DNA from: Paenibacillus arenosi
GTDB taxonomy: Bacteria; Bacillota; Bacilli; Paenibacillales; Paenibacillaceae
Length of the DNA stretch: 64,000 nt
Assembly: GCF_014841135.1 (NCBI RefSeq)
Contig: NZ_JACYTN010000002.1
Span: 574,263-638,262 of the forward strand
Direction of reading: 5' to 3'
Part shown: in pieces, positions 63,267-64,000 of the stretch
Numbering within the stretch: position 1 is the stretch's first letter
Layout: every line of letters begins with the position of its first letter
Notes under the pieces: model-generated
What the model was told of the DNA's origin: nothing
The model's input: the letters and a program-made list of their open reading frames with translations, nothing else
Databases searched by the model: none
Made by a program: the position numbers and the translations under genes

Positions 63267-63740
63267 CTAGAGTTTCTTGAAGATGTAGGTTTGATCCCAA
63301 CTTGGACCTGTTGTAGAAATATGCACCCAGCCTACAGGTATGTTATAAAATGATTTCACTCCTACTTGCGCTCCACTTGGAGCACCATTTAGATTTTTAA
63401 TAATGAAAGTTTGATCCCAGCTTGGCCCTGTCGTACTTACATGAACCCAACCACTAGGCAGATTATAAAATGACTTGATGCCTACTTCTGCTCCATAAGG
63501 GGCTCCATTTAGATTTTTGATAATGAATGTTTGATCCCAACTCGGACCCGTTGTTCTTACATGCACCCACCCAGGAGGAATATTATTGAGAGATTTCACA
63601 CCTGCCTCTGCTCCATAGCTATTTGTTTGATACCCTAAAGAGGATATCTGATTCGTAGTAATTGCCGCTGCCTGCACTCCAACCGCTGAACCAAGCAATG
63701 CTACTGCCAACACACTTGCAACCGTAAGTTTCTTGATCAT
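63267..63740 (-). CDS. Secreted protein with three 40-residue repeats
   Basis: 157 residues. A signal peptide (MIKKLTVASVLAVALLGSAV, cleavage near VQA) is followed by a short linker and three 40-residue repeats. Each repeat has the pattern GAEVGIKSFYNLPSGWVHVS then TTGPSWDQTFIIKNLNGAP. The third ends at KKL. The Trp, Thr and Asp positions are the same in all three. The ATG at 63740 is spaced correctly from GAGGAGC. Repeated Trp-rich secreted proteins of this kind are often bacteriocin-like or surface proteins; the function is unknown. Confidence 0.8.
   Translation of the reverse strand: MIKKLTVASVLAVALLGSAVGVQAAAITTNQISSLGYQTNSYGAEAGVKSLNNIPPGWVHVRTTGPSWDQTFIIKNLNGAPYGAEVGIKSFYNLPSGWVHVSTTGPSWDQTFIIKNLNGAPSGAQVGVKSFYNIPVGWVHISTTGPSWDQTYIFKKL
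63270..63617 (-). repeat. Three tandem 120-bp coding repeats
   Basis: Repeat 1 spans 63498-63617, repeat 2 63378-63497, repeat 3 63270-63377 (slightly shorter). The units are alike at both DNA and protein level, repeats 1 and 2 most. Confidence 0.85.
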
Positions 63741-63878
63741 TTTCATGCTCCTCTTCATAGGAATAGTCTAGCAATGAACAGCACAAGATTCCCTTTCGTA
63801 ATAGATTGTGCTTTCGCCAAGATTGTACGCCGCTGCTCTAGTATTAGCAATATATTTGTAGGCAACTTCTACAAAATA

Positions 63879-64000
63879 ATCGAGTAGGAGGGGGCGCCTA
63901 GCCCCCGTCCTCTCACACCACCGTACATGCGGGTCCGCATACGGCGGTTCCAAAAGGTTAACAAAGTTCTACATAACGAGTAAGTAAACTTCTCAGCCCT
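63879..64000 (-). mobile_element. 3' end of a group II intron (class C-like), cut by window edge
   Basis: Domain V lies at 63917-63948 on the minus strand: a 9-pair lower stem ACCGCCGTA/TACGGTGGT with the CGC catalytic triad, a 2-base bulge, a 4-pair upper stem and the loop GACC. Domain VI follows at 63882-63914: GAG/CTC, AGGA/TCCT and GGGGGC/GCCCCC pairs with a bulged A at 63885, seven bases from the presumed 3' splice site at about 63879. The CGC triad and the short domain VI fit class C introns. The start and maturase gene must lie beyond the right edge. Confidence 0.75.
63958..64000 (-). CDS. Possible C-terminal end of the intron maturase (partial)
   Basis: One frame reads GLRSLLTRYVELC and stops at 63958-63960, ten bases ahead of domain V, where a group II intron maturase normally ends. 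Only 13 codons are inside the window, so this is suggested by position alone. Confidence 0.3.
   Translation of the reverse strand, partial: GLRSLLTRYVELC

Noticed and set aside
63768..63953. 61-codon frame starting MEPPYADPHV in the intron region
   Set aside because: The first part is the domain V/VI RNA sequence read as codons, a common false annotation at group II intron ends; only the downstream part could be a gene remnant.
1..64000. CRISPR arrays, tRNA and rRNA genes, prophage genes
   Set aside because: Looked for and not found: no regularly spaced short repeats, no cloverleaf or rRNA segment, no phage structural genes recognised. The only repeated unit is the 120-bp coding repeat near the right edge.

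Overview
The window looks like chromosomal DNA of a Paenibacillus-type firmicute (Paenibacillaceae). This rests on moderate-to-low GC, strong GGAGG-type ribosome binding sites, frequent GTG/TTG starts, two YesM/YesN two-component pairs beside carbohydrate ABC importers, an LplABC-type transporter, a HelD-type helicase, a SpoVD/PBP2-like transpeptidase and AdeR/Ald. Family calls come from reading motifs; no database search was run, so the genus is an inference.

Layout. 0-9.2 kb: ribokinase and a LacI regulator (+), facing a sugar ABC importer (two permeases and a lipoprotein) with a YesN regulator and YesM kinase (-). 9.4-15.2 kb: a D-amino-acid catabolic cluster (+): YheO-like regulator, D-threonine aldolase/D-serine dehydratase-like enzyme, D-aminoacylase, RidA and an NhaC-family antiporter. 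15.4-17.5 kb: TerC membrane protein under a yybP-ykoY (Mn2+) riboswitch with a terminator, and an MsrA-MsrB fusion. 17.6-25.3 kb: an odd accessory stretch with a free-standing carrier protein, a C39/BtrH-like protein, a family 2 glycosyltransferase, a CE2-type SGNH esterase, a GH9 glycosidase without a signal peptide, and a second C39/BtrH-like protein fused to fibronectin III and discoidin-like domains. 25.5-30.2 kb: a membrane protein, DegV, a GNAT acetyltransferase and a PASTA-type transpeptidase. 30.2-37.5 kb: a second YesM/YesN pair and an LplABC-type importer.

37.7-44.4 kb: purine nucleoside uptake and salvage: a NupNOPQ-type importer (-), a divergent Crp/Fnr regulator (+), and DeoD. 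The shared nup/crp intergenic region carries a sequence matching the cre consensus and a Crp-family-like GTAAC-N4-GTTAC palindrome. 44.6-46.7 kb: HelD-type helicase. 46.9-49.8 kb: TetR regulator with an ABC exporter (one ATPase, two permeases). 50-56 kb: a secreted stalk-domain protein and an envelope-associated five-gene operon (response regulator, histidine kinase, LolA-like lipoprotein, two bacterial-PH membrane proteins). 56-57.4 kb: VanZ protein, a 30-residue membrane peptide and an unknown membrane protein. 57.6-60.1 kb: alanine dehydrogenase with its PucR-type regulator. 60.3-63.8 kb: PAP2 phosphatase, GNAT enzyme, TrhO, and a secreted protein of three 40-residue repeats. The right edge holds the 3' end (domains V and VI) of a group II intron on the minus strand.

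The most unusual part is the carrier-protein/C39-like island at 17.6-25.3 kb: two diverged C39/BtrH-like proteins and a carrier protein with no adenylation, condensation or ketosynthase enzyme in sight. The rest is mostly recognisable transport, regulation and salvage.
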